Origin: Bacillota bacterium
Lineage (GTDB): Bacteria; Bacillota; DTU030; DUMP01
Length of the DNA: 64,000 bases
NCBI GenBank assembly: GCA_030154105.1
Contig: JASKKP010000005.1
Span: forward strand, 1 to 64,000
Direction: 5' to 3'
Position 1 is the first letter of the stretch; each line of letters starts with the position of its first letter. Shown here one piece after another: positions 41,956-50,872 of the stretch. The position numbers and the translations under genes are program-made. The notes beneath the pieces were generated by a model. The model worked only from the letters and a program-made list of their open reading frames with translations. It was not told the origin of the DNA and ran no database searches.

Positions 41956-42322
41956 TAAGCCAAGCCTCCTTCACGCTGTGTTCGGCCTTGGGGCCTTTTC
42001 CAACCTTGCTTTGCTTCTTGCCTCTTATACTACCCCCCTTTAAAGCGGCGAATTCTGCGAAATTCCCCTGGATGATTCAACTAAACACTAAGAAATTCCT
42101 TCATTTGTCACGGCAGCTTTTCTGCGCACCGAGATTAGATGCTTGCGAGGGGATATTGAGTTCAGCATGGGTGGTGTGGCCCGTGGGGCGAGATGATGAA
42201 GGAGCGGAGGAGGAGAAAAAACGAAACACCAGAAGGGGAATGCCTAGGGGACGGCGAAATGTTACTGCTGCTATCTCAATGCCGCTTAACGGGGATTGAA
42301 TGAGCCTGGAGGGGATGGTTGC
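41956..42322. other. Divergent intergenic stretch
   Basis: It separates the leftward transporter/M20 set from the rightward radical SAM set. I see no convincing gene. A weak leftward promoter (TTGAAT, 17 bases, CAGAAT near 42050-42080 on the minus strand) and the GGAGGGG ribosome site for the small ORF are the only signals. Confidence 0.4.
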
Positions 42323-42457
42323 GTGCTGGCGATGACGGTGGAAGAGTTTCCAGACGTGGGGGCGGGAGACGCGCCGGCACCGGAAGGCGGGAGTGCGGCG
42401 GCGCGCGAGCAGGCGGAGCAGGTGCCGGTGCGGGTGGCGGCGCGCGTCCATGCCTGA
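42323..42457 (+). CDS. Candidate 44-residue upstream ORF coupled to the radical SAM gene
   Basis: A GTG eight bases after GGAGGGG opens a 44-codon frame (MLAMTVEEFPDVGAGDAPAP at the start) rich in Ala, Glu and Val. Its stop (42455-42457) overlaps the radical SAM ATG at 42450 by eight bases. The radical SAM start has no ribosome site of its own, so its translation may depend on this frame. There is no recognisable motif. It may encode a small peptide, a regulatory leader, or only a translation-coupling device. Confidence 0.45.
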   Translation: MLAMTVEEFPDVGAGDAPAPEGGSAAAREQAEQVPVRVAARVHA

Positions 42458-43715
42458 AGAGGGTTTCCGGCTGGCCGTGGCCGATGCCCGTGGCCGGCTG
42501 TACGAGCACCCGCACCTGGCTCCGGCCGGCCGGGCCGGCGAGAGCCTGGTCGCCCTGAAGGCCGATGAGCTAATCCCTCTTCCCGAGGGCGCTACCCTCA
42601 CCCTGCTCCCGGGGCGCACGGCCATCGGCGTAACCGCGCGAGGAGCCTTCCGGCGCGCTCCGACTCTTCCCGGTGTGGCGGGCCCCCTTTTTGCCGTGGG
42701 CGCGCTTCTTCCCATGGGCTACACCCGCACGTATCTGCCGGCGGCCTTCGCCGGGCGCGGCGCTCCGCCGCTGCCGCTTTTTGGTTACACGGCCGTAGCC
42801 TTTCGGAACGGTAAACTGTACACCGCAGCCGTGCAGGTAGAGCCCGACAACACCACCTGGCATCCGCGTTATTACAATACCGCCGACTTGCCCGCGCGGG
42901 TGGAGGCCCTCCGTGCTGCTCACCCCCAAAACCGCATCTTGAGACAACTCGCCCGCTGTGCCCTGGAGTACGGCTGCTTTACGGCGCAGAACATCTTCTA
43001 CCGGCGTTGGGAGGGCGGCATACCGGTTTCTCCGGCCTGCAACGCCCGCTGCCTGGGCTGTATTTCCAAGCAGGTGAGCGAGTGTTGCCCTTCGCCCCAG
43101 GAGAGGATTGGTTTTTTTCCCACCGAAGAAGAAATCGTGGAAGTGGCGGCGCCGCACTTGGCGGAGGCGGAGGGGGCCATTGTGAGCTTTGGCCAGGGAT
43201 GTGAGGGCGAGCCCACCCTGGCTGAAGCGCCCCTTGAGGCGGCCGTCCGCCGCCTTAGGGCCTGCACGCGGCGCGGCGTCATCAACGTCAACACGAACGG
43301 CAGCCGGCCGGCCGCGGTGTACCGCCTTGCCCGTGCCGGCTTAAACAGCGTGCGCGTAAGCCTCATCAGCCCGCAGGAGGAGATTTTCTCTGCCTACGTG
43401 CGCCCGCGCGGCTACGGCTTGGCCGAGGTGAGGGAAACCCTGCGCGTGGCCAGGGAGGAAGGCCTGAGCCTTTCGCTCAACTACCTTATTTTCCCCGGGG
43501 TCAGCGACCGGGAAGAGGAGGTGGAGGCCCTCATCCGGCTCCTGCGCGAGCGCCCGGTAGACCTCGTCCAGCTGCGCAATCTGAATATCGACCCCGACTT
43601 GTACCGGCGGATCGTTCCACCCCGCCGTGGGCGGCTCCTCGGCATCCGCGGCCTCATCGGCGCGCTGAAAAGAGAGTTCCCCCATCTTCTCCTCGGGAGC
43701 TTCACGCACGCGTGA
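42450..43715 (+). CDS. Radical SAM protein with a long N-terminal extension
   Basis: A 421-residue protein. The radical SAM cluster motif is CNARCLGC (C197, C201, C204; CxxxCxxC). It is followed by the glycine-rich SAM-binding-like VSFGQGCEGEP and the NVNTNGSRPAAVYRLARAGLNSVRVSL barrel strands. Further cysteines at about 170, 176 and 212-213 could hold a second cluster or metal. About 190 residues precede the cluster, with no domain I can name. The C-terminal part (VDLVQLRNLNIDPDLYRRIV) fits the family. The ATG at 42450 has no ribosome site and overlaps the small upstream ORF, suggesting coupled translation. The substrate is unknown. Confidence 0.82.
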   Translation: MPEEGFRLAVADARGRLYEHPHLAPAGRAGESLVALKADELIPLPEGATLTLLPGRTAIGVTARGAFRRAPTLPGVAGPLFAVGALLPMGYTRTYLPAAFAGRGAPPLPLFGYTAVAFRNGKLYTAAVQVEPDNTTWHPRYYNTADLPARVEALRAAHPQNRILRQLARCALEYGCFTAQNIFYRRWEGGIPVSPACNARCLGCISKQVSECCPSPQERIGFFPTEEEIVEVAAPHLAEAEGAIVSFGQGCEGEPTLAEAPLEAAVRRLRACTRRGVINVNTNGSRPAAVYRLARAGLNSVRVSLISPQEEIFSAYVRPRGYGLAEVRETLRVAREEGLSLSLNYLIFPGVSDREEEVEALIRLLRERPVDLVQLRNLNIDPDLYRRIVPPRRGRLLGIRGLIGALKREFPHLLLGSFTHA

Positions 43716-44120
43716 CCACGGCCGGGCGGATGATCGGAGGCCGGGTGTGGCAGGGGCGAGGGTGTGATCGGCTACCCATCGGGCCTCCCCCCCGCGGCGC
43801 GAACGACCTGAGGACGAACGAACTCGGCTCGCTTTGGGGCGCGGGCAGAACTCGGCCCTGCGGGCCTCAAACACTGCCCGCGCTTTCCCTCGCTCGCCTG
43901 CGTTCTTCTTAATGGCGGTACGTAACGCGCCGCTTGGGGGATAGCCCTCGGGGTAGTGGTGCCATTTTTCGCGGTAGACCCCGCTGACACGGTGCCGAGA
44001 GAGGGATGGGCAGGTTTGCCCCGCGGGCATCCCCTTGCGGCGCCGACGGCCCGGCGGGAGCGGGGGCCTGGCCCGGGCCTTTGCGCGGTGGTACAAAAAA
44101 GTGCCTCTGGAGGTGGGAAA
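43716..44120. other. Intergenic stretch with repeat copy B
   Basis: No convincing gene is present. It contains repeat copy B (43881-43951, minus), directly next to a GCGCGGGCAG/CTGCCCGCGC inverted repeat (about 43838-43883), and the GGAGGTGGG ribosome site of the nicotinamidase-like gene at its right end. Confidence 0.5.
43881..43951 (-). repeat. Dispersed intergenic repeat, copy B
   Basis: The reverse complement matches 28285-28355 at 61 of 71 positions, and its first half matches 38039-38076. It lies in opposite orientation to the other two copies and ends in a GC-rich inverted repeat. Confidence 0.85.
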
Positions 44121-44669
44121 ATGCGGCGGGTGCTCATCGTGGTGGACATGCAGAACGACTTCGTGGCGGAGGGAGGAGTGCTCAGCTTTCCGGAAGCCCA
44201 GGCGGTACTGCCGTTTATCCGGGAAAAGGTGGCCGCGGCCTTGGCCCGAGGAGAAGAGGTGGTCTTCACCCTAGACACCCACAAGGAAGGAGACTTGGAA
44301 TTTGCTAAGTTTCCTCCGCATTGCCTCGCAGGCACCTGGGGCCATGAACTGGTACCCGAACTCAAGGAGCTGGCGGCGCGCTCACCACGGCAGGTGCTCT
44401 TTCTGCAAAAAAGTCGCTACAGCGCCTTCTTCGGTACCGACTTAGAAGACTATCTGGGTCTTACGCCGGGGGCCGAGCGCCCGCGTGTGGATGAGGTTGA
44501 GCTCGTGGGGGTGTGCACCAACATCTGCTGTTTCTTTACGGCGGAGGAGCTGGCCAACCGGGACGTACCCACCCGCGCCTTTTCCGCCGGGATGGCCAGT
44601 TTCGACCGGGCAGCCCATGCTTTTGCCCTCCAGCAGATGGAGAAAGTCCTCGGCCTTACTGTGGAGTGA
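44121..44669 (+). CDS. Nicotinamidase-related cysteine hydrolase (isochorismatase fold)
   Basis: A 182-residue enzyme with the catalytic triad D9 (IVVDMQNDF), K97 (LFLQKSRYSAF) and C132 (VGVCTNICC). The nicotinamidase-type metal ligands are in LDTHKEG (D52, H54) and PPHCLAGTWGHEL (H67), which supports PncA-like amide hydrolysis in NAD salvage rather than isochorismate cleavage. The ATG at 44121 follows GGAGGTGGG; a longer in-frame start would read back into the repeat region. It stands alone between a radical SAM gene and the pst operon. Confidence 0.85.
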   Translation: MRRVLIVVDMQNDFVAEGGVLSFPEAQAVLPFIREKVAAALARGEEVVFTLDTHKEGDLEFAKFPPHCLAGTWGHELVPELKELAARSPRQVLFLQKSRYSAFFGTDLEDYLGLTPGAERPRVDEVELVGVCTNICCFFTAEELANRDVPTRAFSAGMASFDRAAHAFALQQMEKVLGLTVE

Positions 44670-44706
44670 AGTCTGAAGTCTAGGGGAAGATTCTAAGTAA
44701 GCGTTC

Positions 44707-44723
44707 TTAACACAATCCTAACA
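44707..44723 (+). promoter_or_regulatory. Pho-box-like direct repeat upstream of pstS
   Basis: TTAACA (44707-44712) and CTAACA (44718-44723) are spaced 11 bases apart, as in Bacillus PhoP-binding TTAACA repeats. A TACAAT at 44755-44760 is a likely -10 box without a good -35, as expected for a PhoP-activated promoter. Confidence 0.65.
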
Positions 44724-44818
44724 CATGGACAACCTTGCCTTAATACTCCTATGCTACAATCCTACTTGGTAGCGAATGGCGCACCGAATCCGGGGAAAGA
44801 AAACAGGAGGTAAGGCAA

Positions 44819-45721
44819 GTGTTGAAAGGCAAAGCTCGCTGGCTCCTAGTCGGTATCCTCTCCCTCGTTTTGCTCATGGCCCTGGCCGGGTGCGGGTCCA
44901 GGCCAGCTAAGGAAGAAGGCAGTGCGGCTTCCAGCCAGTCGGACGAACTTTCCGGTTCCATCACGATCTCCGGCTCTACGGCGCTCCAGCCCCTGGTGGA
45001 AGAGGCTGCCAATCAGTTCATGGCGGAACATAAGAACGCTCAGATTTCCGTCCAGGGTGGCGGCAGCGGTACCGGGCTTTCTCAGGTGTTCCAGGGCGCA
45101 GTAAATATCGGTATGTCCGACATTTTCGCGGAAGAGAAAGAAGGCATCGATGCCTCCCAGCTTAAGGATCACAAGGTGGCCGTAATCGGGTTTGCCGCCG
45201 TGGTCAACCCGGCCAATCCCATCGACAACCTGAGTAAAGAAGACCTTATCAAGGTGTTCACCGGCAAGATTACCAACTGGAAAGAACTCGGCGGCCCGGA
45301 TGAGAAGATCGTGATCATTAACCGGCCGAAGGGTTCCGGCACCCGGACTGCCTTTAAGGCCTTCGCCCTGGATGGCCAGGAAGAGGCGGAGGGTACTACC
45401 CAGGAGTCTTCCGGTGCAGTGCGCCAGACGGTGGCGCAGACCAAGGGTGCCATCTCCTACCTGGCTCTTTCCTACGTGGATAGCAGCGTAAAGGCCCTGA
45501 AGATCGACGGCGTGGAACCCACCGAGGAAAATATCAAAACCGGCAAGTATCCTGTTTGGTCGTACGAGCATATGTACACCAAAGGCGAGCCTGCCGGCCT
45601 CACCAAGGCCTTTCTGGATTACATGCTAAGTGATGCTGTGCAGAAGGACCTGGTGAGAAAAGGCGGCTACATTCCAATTACCGAGATGAAGGTGGAACGC
45701 CAGGCTCCGGTGAAGAAGTAA
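44819..45721 (+). CDS. pstS: Phosphate ABC transporter substrate-binding lipoprotein
   Basis: A 300-residue PstS with a lipoprotein signal (ALAGC, Cys25) and the phosphate-binding loops SGSTALQPLVEEAANQF, GGGSGTGLSQVFQGAVNIGM and RPKGSGTRTAFKAFAL. It captures phosphate outside the membrane. The start is a GTG after AGGAGGTAAGG. It is the first gene of pstS-pstC-pstA. A Pho-box-like repeat upstream indicates induction by phosphate limitation. An imperfect terminator-like hairpin follows, which would let more PstS than permease be made. Confidence 0.94.
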   Translation: MLKGKARWLLVGILSLVLLMALAGCGSRPAKEEGSAASSQSDELSGSITISGSTALQPLVEEAANQFMAEHKNAQISVQGGGSGTGLSQVFQGAVNIGMSDIFAEEKEGIDASQLKDHKVAVIGFAAVVNPANPIDNLSKEDLIKVFTGKITNWKELGGPDEKIVIINRPKGSGTRTAFKAFALDGQEEAEGTTQESSGAVRQTVAQTKGAISYLALSYVDSSVKALKIDGVEPTEENIKTGKYPVWSYEHMYTKGEPAGLTKAFLDYMLSDAVQKDLVRKGGYIPITEMKVERQAPVKK

Positions 45722-45755
45722 ATCGCGGCAACCAGCATTATCGCGATCCACGACC

Positions 45756-45799
45756 GCCGGGCAGTAGGCAGGTATTGCCTTCTGCCTTGTGGCGTTTTT
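45756..45799 (+). terminator. Partial terminator-like hairpin between pstS and pstC
   Basis: GGCAGTAGGC (45760-45769) pairs with GCCTTCTGCC (45777-45786) with one mismatch. An outer GCC/GGC pair and TTTTT (45795-45799) follow. It likely lowers transcription into pstC relative to pstS. Confidence 0.55.
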
Positions 45800-45828
45800 C
45801 CTTGAAACTCGGGTAAAGGAGTAGCAAA

Positions 45829-46728
45829 ATGGCCGAGCATAGAGGCCGTAAACCCACACGCAGCTGGGCGGAGCTTGTTCCGCCCGTTTGCGCCGGGGTG
45901 CTGATAGTGGCTACCCTGGCCGTCATCGTCTTCATTGCCGAGCGCGGCTTGGCGACGTTTTTGGTACACGGAGTAAGTCCAAGGGAGTTCTTCTTCAGTA
46001 CCCTTTGGAAGCCGGACCGTCCTCCTGAAGCCGGCGGGCCGGCTTTGGGCGCGCTTCCTTTCATCATCGGTTCGGTTCTGGTTACGGGACTGGCCGTTCT
46101 TCTGGCCGCCCCGCTCAGCATTATGACGGCCTTCTTCATCGTGGAAATTGCGCCGTCCGCCGGCCGGCGCATCATCCAGCCGGCGGTGGAGATCCTGGCT
46201 GGGATACCTTCGGTGGTATACGGTTGGGTGGGCCTGTCGGTAATCGTCGTCTTTATCCGCGAGCACTTCGGCGGGCTCGGCTTTTCGGTATTGGCCGGGG
46301 GCTTAGTTTTGGCAGTAATGATTGTACCTACTATCGTCAGCGTAGCTACGGAAGCCGTGCGCAGTTTTCCGCCCGAGGCTAAAGAAGCGGCCCTGGCCTT
46401 GGGAAGCACGCGCTGGCAGATGCTGCGCTGGGTGGTGTTTCCGGCCGTGCTGCCCGGCCTAATTACGGCCGTGATTCTAGGGATGGCGCGGGCCTTTGGC
46501 GAGGCGCTGGCGGTACAGATGGTCATCGGCAATACGCACACCGTGCCGCGTTCCCTCCTCGACCAAACTATTACGCTGACGAGCGGCATTACCCTGGATA
46601 TGGGTTATACGGTGATGGGTACGGCCTGGAATAACGCCCTCTGGACCATGGCCCTGGTGCTCCTTATTATCTCGCTTTTCTTCATTGTCCTCAGCCGTAC
46701 GATTGCCAAACGGGGGGTGCTGCGGTGA
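45829..46728 (+). CDS. pstC: Phosphate ABC transporter permease PstC
   Basis: A 299-residue permease with six membrane segments and the ABC importer EAA loop (EAAKEALALG-type sequence at EAKEAALALGSTRWQMLRWV). PstC features include PAVEILAGIPSVVYGWVGLS and GMARAFGEALAVQMVIGN. The start follows AAAGGAG. It pairs with PstA to form the membrane channel for phosphate. The next gene overlaps by four bases (GTGA). Confidence 0.94.
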   Translation: MAEHRGRKPTRSWAELVPPVCAGVLIVATLAVIVFIAERGLATFLVHGVSPREFFFSTLWKPDRPPEAGGPALGALPFIIGSVLVTGLAVLLAAPLSIMTAFFIVEIAPSAGRRIIQPAVEILAGIPSVVYGWVGLSVIVVFIREHFGGLGFSVLAGGLVLAVMIVPTIVSVATEAVRSFPPEAKEAALALGSTRWQMLRWVVFPAVLPGLITAVILGMARAFGEALAVQMVIGNTHTVPRSLLDQTITLTSGITLDMGYTVMGTAWNNALWTMALVLLIISLFFIVLSRTIAKRGVLR

Positions 46729-47609
46729 AGAGTAAAACGGCGGACAGGGTGGCCACCTGGGCATTTTGGCTTACGGCTGCCATAATCCTCGCCGTGCTGG
46801 CGCTCTTTGTCGGCTACATTCTTTATCGCGGGCTGCCCGTGCTTTCGCCCAAGTTCCTCTTCGGCCGCTCAGAATCGGTGCGGGCGGGTGGAGGCATCGG
46901 GCCACAGCTTTTTGATTCCTTTTACCTCCTCTGCCTTTCTACCTTATTTACCGTGCCTCTAGGTGTAGGGGCGGCCATCTACTTGGCGGAATACGCCCGC
47001 CCCGGACGGCTTTTGGAGCTGATCCGGACGAGCACCGAAACCCTGGCCTCCCTACCTTCCATCGTGGCGGGTTTGTTCGGGCTCCTGGTCTTCGTGAACC
47101 TTACCGGTTGGGGCTATTCCCTCATGGCCGGGGCGCTCGTTCTCACCCTCCTGAACCTGCCGGTGATGGTGAGGGTAACCGAGGACTCGCTGCGGGCAGT
47201 ACCTAGCTCCTTACGCGAGGCAAGCCTGGCCTTAGGCGCTACAAAGTGGCAGACCATCTGGCATGTGCTCCTACCGGTTGCCCTGCCCGGGATCGTTACC
47301 GGCGTGATCATTACCGCCGGGAGGGCCCTAGGTGAAGCGGCAGCGCTCCTTTACACGGCCGGGCAGAGCGTTGGCGCCCTAGATTTCCACAACTGGGACA
47401 TCACCAGCCCCCGTTCGCCCCTTAACCCCTTCCGCCCCGGTGAGACCATGGCCGTCCACGTCTGGAAGGTGAACACAGAGGGTAAGATTCCAGACATCCG
47501 GCGCGTGGCCGACGGCACGGCCGCCACCCTGGTACTAGTGGTACTTCTCTTCAATGTGGCCGTGCGGTGGTTTACGCACCGTCTACGGCGCCGTTTGCAG
47601 GGTGCTTAG
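46725..47609 (+). CDS. pstA: Phosphate ABC transporter permease PstA
   Basis: A 294-residue permease with the EAA loop [20 protein letters not shown] and PstA-type segments [20 protein letters not shown] and [20 protein letters not shown]. It starts at a GTG overlapping the pstC stop codon. It completes the membrane part of the phosphate importer. No pstB ATPase or phoU gene follows; the next gene is rpmE on its own promoter, so the ATPase must be encoded elsewhere. Confidence 0.94.
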   Translation: MKSKTADRVATWAFWLTAAIILAVLALFVGYILYRGLPVLSPKFLFGRSESVRAGGGIGPQLFDSFYLLCLSTLFTVPLGVGAAIYLAEYARPGRLLELIRTSTETLASLPSIVAGLFGLLVFVNLTGWGYSLMAGALVLTLLNLPVMVRVTEDSLRAVPSSLREASLALGATKWQTIWHVLLPVALPGIVTGVIITAGRALGEAAALLYTAGQSVGALDFHNWDITSPRSPLNPFRPGETMAVHVWKVNTEGKIPDIRRVADGTAATLVLVVLLFNVAVRWFTHRLRRRLQGA

Positions 47610-47616
47610 CGCGTAG

Positions 47617-47646
47617 TTGTCAAACACAGGGCGCGCATGTTATAAT
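47617..47646 (+). promoter_or_regulatory. SigA-type promoter for rpmE
   Basis: TTGTCA (47617-47622) and TATAAT (47641-47646) with an 18-base spacer, 35 bases before the rpmE ATG. Confidence 0.8.
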
Positions 47647-47680
47647 GAAGCAGTTGCTGGATGTGAGGGGAGTGAGACGG

Positions 47681-47881
47681 ATGAAGAAGGGAATTCATCC
47701 CGAATACTACAAGACTGTGGTGACCTGCGCCTGTGGGGCGACCTTTGAGACCGGTTCCACCAAGAAAAACCTGCGCGTGGAAATTTGCTCGCGCTGCCAC
47801 CCGCTTTTTACCGGGCAGCAGAAGATTATCGACACCGGCGGGCGGGTTGAGCGCTTTACCAAGAAGTTCGGTCTTCAGTAG
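47681..47881 (+). CDS. rpmE: 50S ribosomal protein L31
   Basis: A 66-residue L31 beginning [20 protein letters not shown]. The four zinc-binding cysteines are present (C16, C18, C36, C39), so this is the zinc-containing form rather than the zinc-free paralogue made in zinc shortage. The true start at 47681 follows GGGGAG; longer in-frame starts would read into the promoter. Its own promoter and a terminator at the stop make it a single-gene unit, while synteny with prfA and prmC downstream is typical of Firmicutes. Confidence 0.96.
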   Translation: MKKGIHPEYYKTVVTCACGATFETGSTKKNLRVEICSRCHPLFTGQQKIIDTGGRVERFTKKFGLQ

Positions 47882-47903
47882 CAGAGCGCCGGCTCTGCTT
47901 TTC
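47881..47903 (+). terminator. Intrinsic terminator of rpmE
   Basis: GCAGAGC (47881-47887) pairs with GCTCTGC (47892-47898) around GCCG, followed by TTTTCTG. It begins at the last base of the stop codon. Confidence 0.8.
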
Positions 47904-48024
47904 TGTGCCGGGACATGCCCGGTGCAGGAGGGCGAAGCCGGCATTTCTTGCACCAGGGGGCGTTACAAGGAAAAGCCCCGAAGGATCGTGGGTCAATCAT
48001 CAGGTTGGGGCGGGAGGGCCAAGC

Positions 48025-48879
48025 ATGGAACGACAAGTGGGCGGGCAGGCGGTGATCGAAGGGGTAATGATGCGCGGCCGGCGCTGGGTGGCTACGGCCG
48101 TGCGGCGGGAAGACGGGGAGATAGTGGTGCAGGTGAAGGAATCCTGGGCCCCCGCTCGGCGCCTGCCCTTCCTGCGCTGGCCCCTGGTGCGGGGCGCTAC
48201 AGCGCTCGTCGAATCTCTGGTAGTGGGCCTGGACGCCCTCACTTTTTCCGCCAACCAGTTCGGCAGGGATGACGAAAAACTATCTCCACGCGACCTGGCC
48301 CTCACCGTGGCCACGGCTCTGGGCCTCGGAATCGCCCTCTTTATCTTGTTACCTACGGTGCTCATGCGCTGGCTGGCGGGAGAGAAAAATCCGCTCCTCC
48401 TTAACCTCGGCGAAGGCCTGCTGCGCATGGCCATTTTCTTCCTGTATATCCTAACCATAACGCGCCTAAAAGACATCCGCCGGATCTTTGAATACCACGG
48501 GGCGGAGCATAAGGTGGTGCACGCCTACGAGCAGGGCCGGCCGCTTACGGTGGAGGCGGCCCGCCCGTTCAGCACCTTGCACCCTCGGTGCGGCACCAGT
48601 TTTCTCCTCTATGTCATGGTGGTGAGCATCGTGCTATTCTCTTTCCTGGGCTGGCCGGCCCTGTGGCTGCGCATCATTTCGCGCCTGCTCCTCCTGCCGG
48701 CGGTGGCCGGGCTGTCCTACGAGTTTCTGCGCCTGGCGGGCCGCAGCAACTGTCCCTTGGTGCGCTTTCTTTCCTGGCCGGGGCTTTTGCTGCAGCGGCT
48801 TACGACCAGGGAACCGGATACGGGACAAATCGAGGTGGCCCTCCGCGCCCTGGAAGAAGTTGTAAAACGAGAGGCCTGA
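48025..48879 (+). CDS. DUF1385 family membrane protein
   Basis: A 284-residue protein with the DUF1385 signatures: [21 protein letters not shown] at the N-terminus, [16 protein letters not shown] in the middle, and [20 protein letters not shown] with a conserved Cys. Four or five membrane helices are visible. The biochemical role is not established; the conserved His/Glu/Cys residues suggest a metal site. The ATG at 48025 follows GGGCGGGAGGG. The gene is conserved between rpmE and prfA in many Firmicutes. The 120-base gap upstream has small GC hairpins. Confidence 0.9.
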   Translation: MERQVGGQAVIEGVMMRGRRWVATAVRREDGEIVVQVKESWAPARRLPFLRWPLVRGATALVESLVVGLDALTFSANQFGRDDEKLSPRDLALTVATALGLGIALFILLPTVLMRWLAGEKNPLLLNLGEGLLRMAIFFLYILTITRLKDIRRIFEYHGAEHKVVHAYEQGRPLTVEAARPFSTLHPRCGTSFLLYVMVVSIVLFSFLGWPALWLRIISRLLLLPAVAGLSYEFLRLAGRSNCPLVRFLSWPGLLLQRLTTREPDTGQIEVALRALEEVVKREA

Positions 48880-48889
48880 GGTGACGGAA

Positions 48890-49966
48890 ATGACCACGCT
48901 TATGGAGAAATTGGCGGCTATTGAGGAACGCTACGAAGAGCTGAGCCGTTATTTGGCCGACCCTGAGGTGATCCAGCGCCAGGAAGAGTGGCGGCGGCAT
49001 GTGAAAGCCCATGCCGAGTTGGAACCGGTGGTTAACGCTTTCCGCGAATATAAGAAGGTGCGGGAAGAACTCGCCGAAAACCGTGAACTTTTAAAGGAAA
49101 AGCTGGATCCGGACTTCCGGGAACTGGTGCTCAGCGAAGTGGACCGGCTGGAGCGCCGGGAAGAAGAACTGGAGCGGGAGCTGCGCATCCTGCTCCTCCC
49201 TAAGGACCCCCTCGACGAAAAGAACGTCATCATGGAAATCCGGGCCGGCGCCGGAGGGGACGAGGCGGCTCTTTTTGCCGGCGAGCTTTTCCGCATGTAC
49301 CAGCGGTATGCCGAAGCCAGGGGATGGCGTACGGAAGTGCTCGATTCCCATCCCACCGAACTGGGCGGCTTTAAAGAGGTCATCTTCGCCGTAAGCGGTG
49401 AGGGCGCTTACAGCCGCCTCAAATATGAAAGCGGCGTACACCGCGTGCAGCGCATACCGGTGACCGAGTCGGGAGGGCGCATCCACACCTCGACGGTCAC
49501 GGTAGCGGTTCTTCCGGAGGCGGAGGAAGTGGACGTAAAGATCGATCCCGACGATCTTAGGATCGATACCTTCTGCTCCAGCGGTCACGGCGGGCAGAGC
49601 GTTAACACCACCTACTCGGCCGTGCGCATAACGCATCTGCCCACCGGGCTGGTGGTGACCTGTCAGGATGAAAAATCCCAGTTAAAAAATAAAGAAAAGG
49701 CCATGCGCGTGCTCCGCGCGCGGCTCTTGGACCGGGCGCGCGCCGAACAGCATGCCGAGCTAGCCGAAGCCCGCCGCAGCCAGGTGGGTACCGGGGATCG
49801 AAGCGAGCGCATCCGTACCTACAACTTCCCGCAAAACCGGGTAACCGATCACCGCATCAATCTAACCGTGCACGAGCTGGGCACCATCCTTGCCGGAGAC
49901 TTAGACCAGATCATCGATCCCCTCATCACCACCGACCAGGCGGAGAGGCTGAAACAGGTGGGATAA
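48890..49966 (+). CDS. prfA: Peptide chain release factor 1
   Basis: A release factor of about 358 residues that reads UAA and UAG. It carries the anticodon-like PVT tripeptide in [17 protein letters not shown] and the peptidyl-hydrolysis GGQ motif in [20 protein letters not shown] (about 234-236). The absence of an SPF motif excludes RF2. The ATG at 48890 follows GAGGTGA five bases upstream; a GTG at 48881 is the alternative start. The modifying methyltransferase PrmC is encoded immediately downstream, as usual. Confidence 0.97.
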   Translation: MTTLMEKLAAIEERYEELSRYLADPEVIQRQEEWRRHVKAHAELEPVVNAFREYKKVREELAENRELLKEKLDPDFRELVLSEVDRLERREEELERELRILLLPKDPLDEKNVIMEIRAGAGGDEAALFAGELFRMYQRYAEARGWRTEVLDSHPTELGGFKEVIFAVSGEGAYSRLKYESGVHRVQRIPVTESGGRIHTSTVTVAVLPEAEEVDVKIDPDDLRIDTFCSSGHGGQSVNTTYSAVRITHLPTGLVVTCQDEKSQLKNKEKAMRVLRARLLDRARAEQHAELAEARRSQVGTGDRSERIRTYNFPQNRVTDHRINLTVHELGTILAGDLDQIIDPLITTDQAERLKQVG

Positions 49967-49967
49967 G

Positions 49968-50840
49968 GTGACGACCTTAAGAACTGCCTGGCAGGAAGCA
50001 GCGGCCTTCTTGAGCCAGGCGGGGGTGGGTACCCCACAGCTCGATGCAGAGGTGCTCCTTCGTAGCGTTACCGGAAAAAGCCGGGAAGAGTTCTACCGGG
50101 ACCTAGAAGAGCCTTTGCCGGCTTCCTGTCTTCACCGCCTGCATGACCTACTGGCGGAGAGGGCCATGGGCACGCCCGTGGCCTACCTCACTGGTTCGAA
50201 GGAGTTTTTCGGCTTGGAATTCAAGGTCACGCCGGCGGTTCTCATCCCCCGGCCGGAAACGGAGCTTTTGGTGGAGCAGGCCCTAGGGCTGGTAAGGCAG
50301 GGAATGCTCCCGCCTGACCCGCGTGTCCTCGACTTAGGCACGGGCAGCGGGGCCATTGCCGTGACCCTGGCCGTGCACCTTCCGGCGGCGCATGTGGTGG
50401 CCACCGATCTTTCGGCTGCCGCCCTGGCCGTAGCGGCCGAAAACGCGCGCCGCCATAAGGTGGAAGAACGCATTGAATTCCGCCGGGGAGATCTCTGGGC
50501 CGCGCTGGCGGAAGAGGGCGCGGGCGCAACTGGCCCGCGCTTTGATCTTATTGTGTCGAATCCGCCCTACATCCCTACTGAGGAGCTTCGGCATCTCCCG
50601 CGCGAGGTGCAAAAGGAACCGGCGGCGGCGCTCGACGGCGGCCCCGACGGCCTGGCTTTTTACCGGCGCCTCGCCCGGGGACTTCCGGCCTTCGTCGCTC
50701 CGGGCGGCTGGGTGCTCCTCGAAGTTGGCGATGGACAGGCCCCCGCCGTCTGCCGGCTGCTTGCGGAGGTAGGGCTCACGCTGCTCTCAGCCGCGAGGGA
50801 TTTGGCCGGTATCGAACGGGTAGTCCAGGCCACTCACTGA
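49968..50840 (+). CDS. prmC: Release factor glutamine methyltransferase
   Basis: A 290-residue class I methyltransferase. It has the SAM-binding VLDLGTGSGAIAVTLAVH and the amide-N-methyltransferase signature SNPPYIP (in IVSNPPYIPTEEL) that binds the glutamine of GGQ. The N-terminal 85 residues form the release-factor-binding bundle (RSVTGKSREEFYRDLEEPLP). It methylates the GGQ glutamine of RF1 and RF2. The start is a GTG two bases after prfA ends, so the two are co-translated. Confidence 0.95.
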   Translation: MTTLRTAWQEAAAFLSQAGVGTPQLDAEVLLRSVTGKSREEFYRDLEEPLPASCLHRLHDLLAERAMGTPVAYLTGSKEFFGLEFKVTPAVLIPRPETELLVEQALGLVRQGMLPPDPRVLDLGTGSGAIAVTLAVHLPAAHVVATDLSAAALAVAAENARRHKVEERIEFRRGDLWAALAEEGAGATGPRFDLIVSNPPYIPTEELRHLPREVQKEPAAALDGGPDGLAFYRRLARGLPAFVAPGGWVLLEVGDGQAPAVCRLLAEVGLTLLSAARDLAGIERVVQATH

Positions 50841-50872
50841 TAAAGCAAAGGCAAAAGACGGGGGAATAAACA

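Noticed and set aside
41988-42299. A 103-codon frame in the divergent gap
   Set aside because: It has no ribosome site, no family pattern and an amino acid composition unlike the neighbouring genes.
44755-44760. A complete SigA promoter for pstS
   Set aside because: TACAAT is present but the nearest TTG hexamer is only 14 bases away. The Pho-box reading is better supported.
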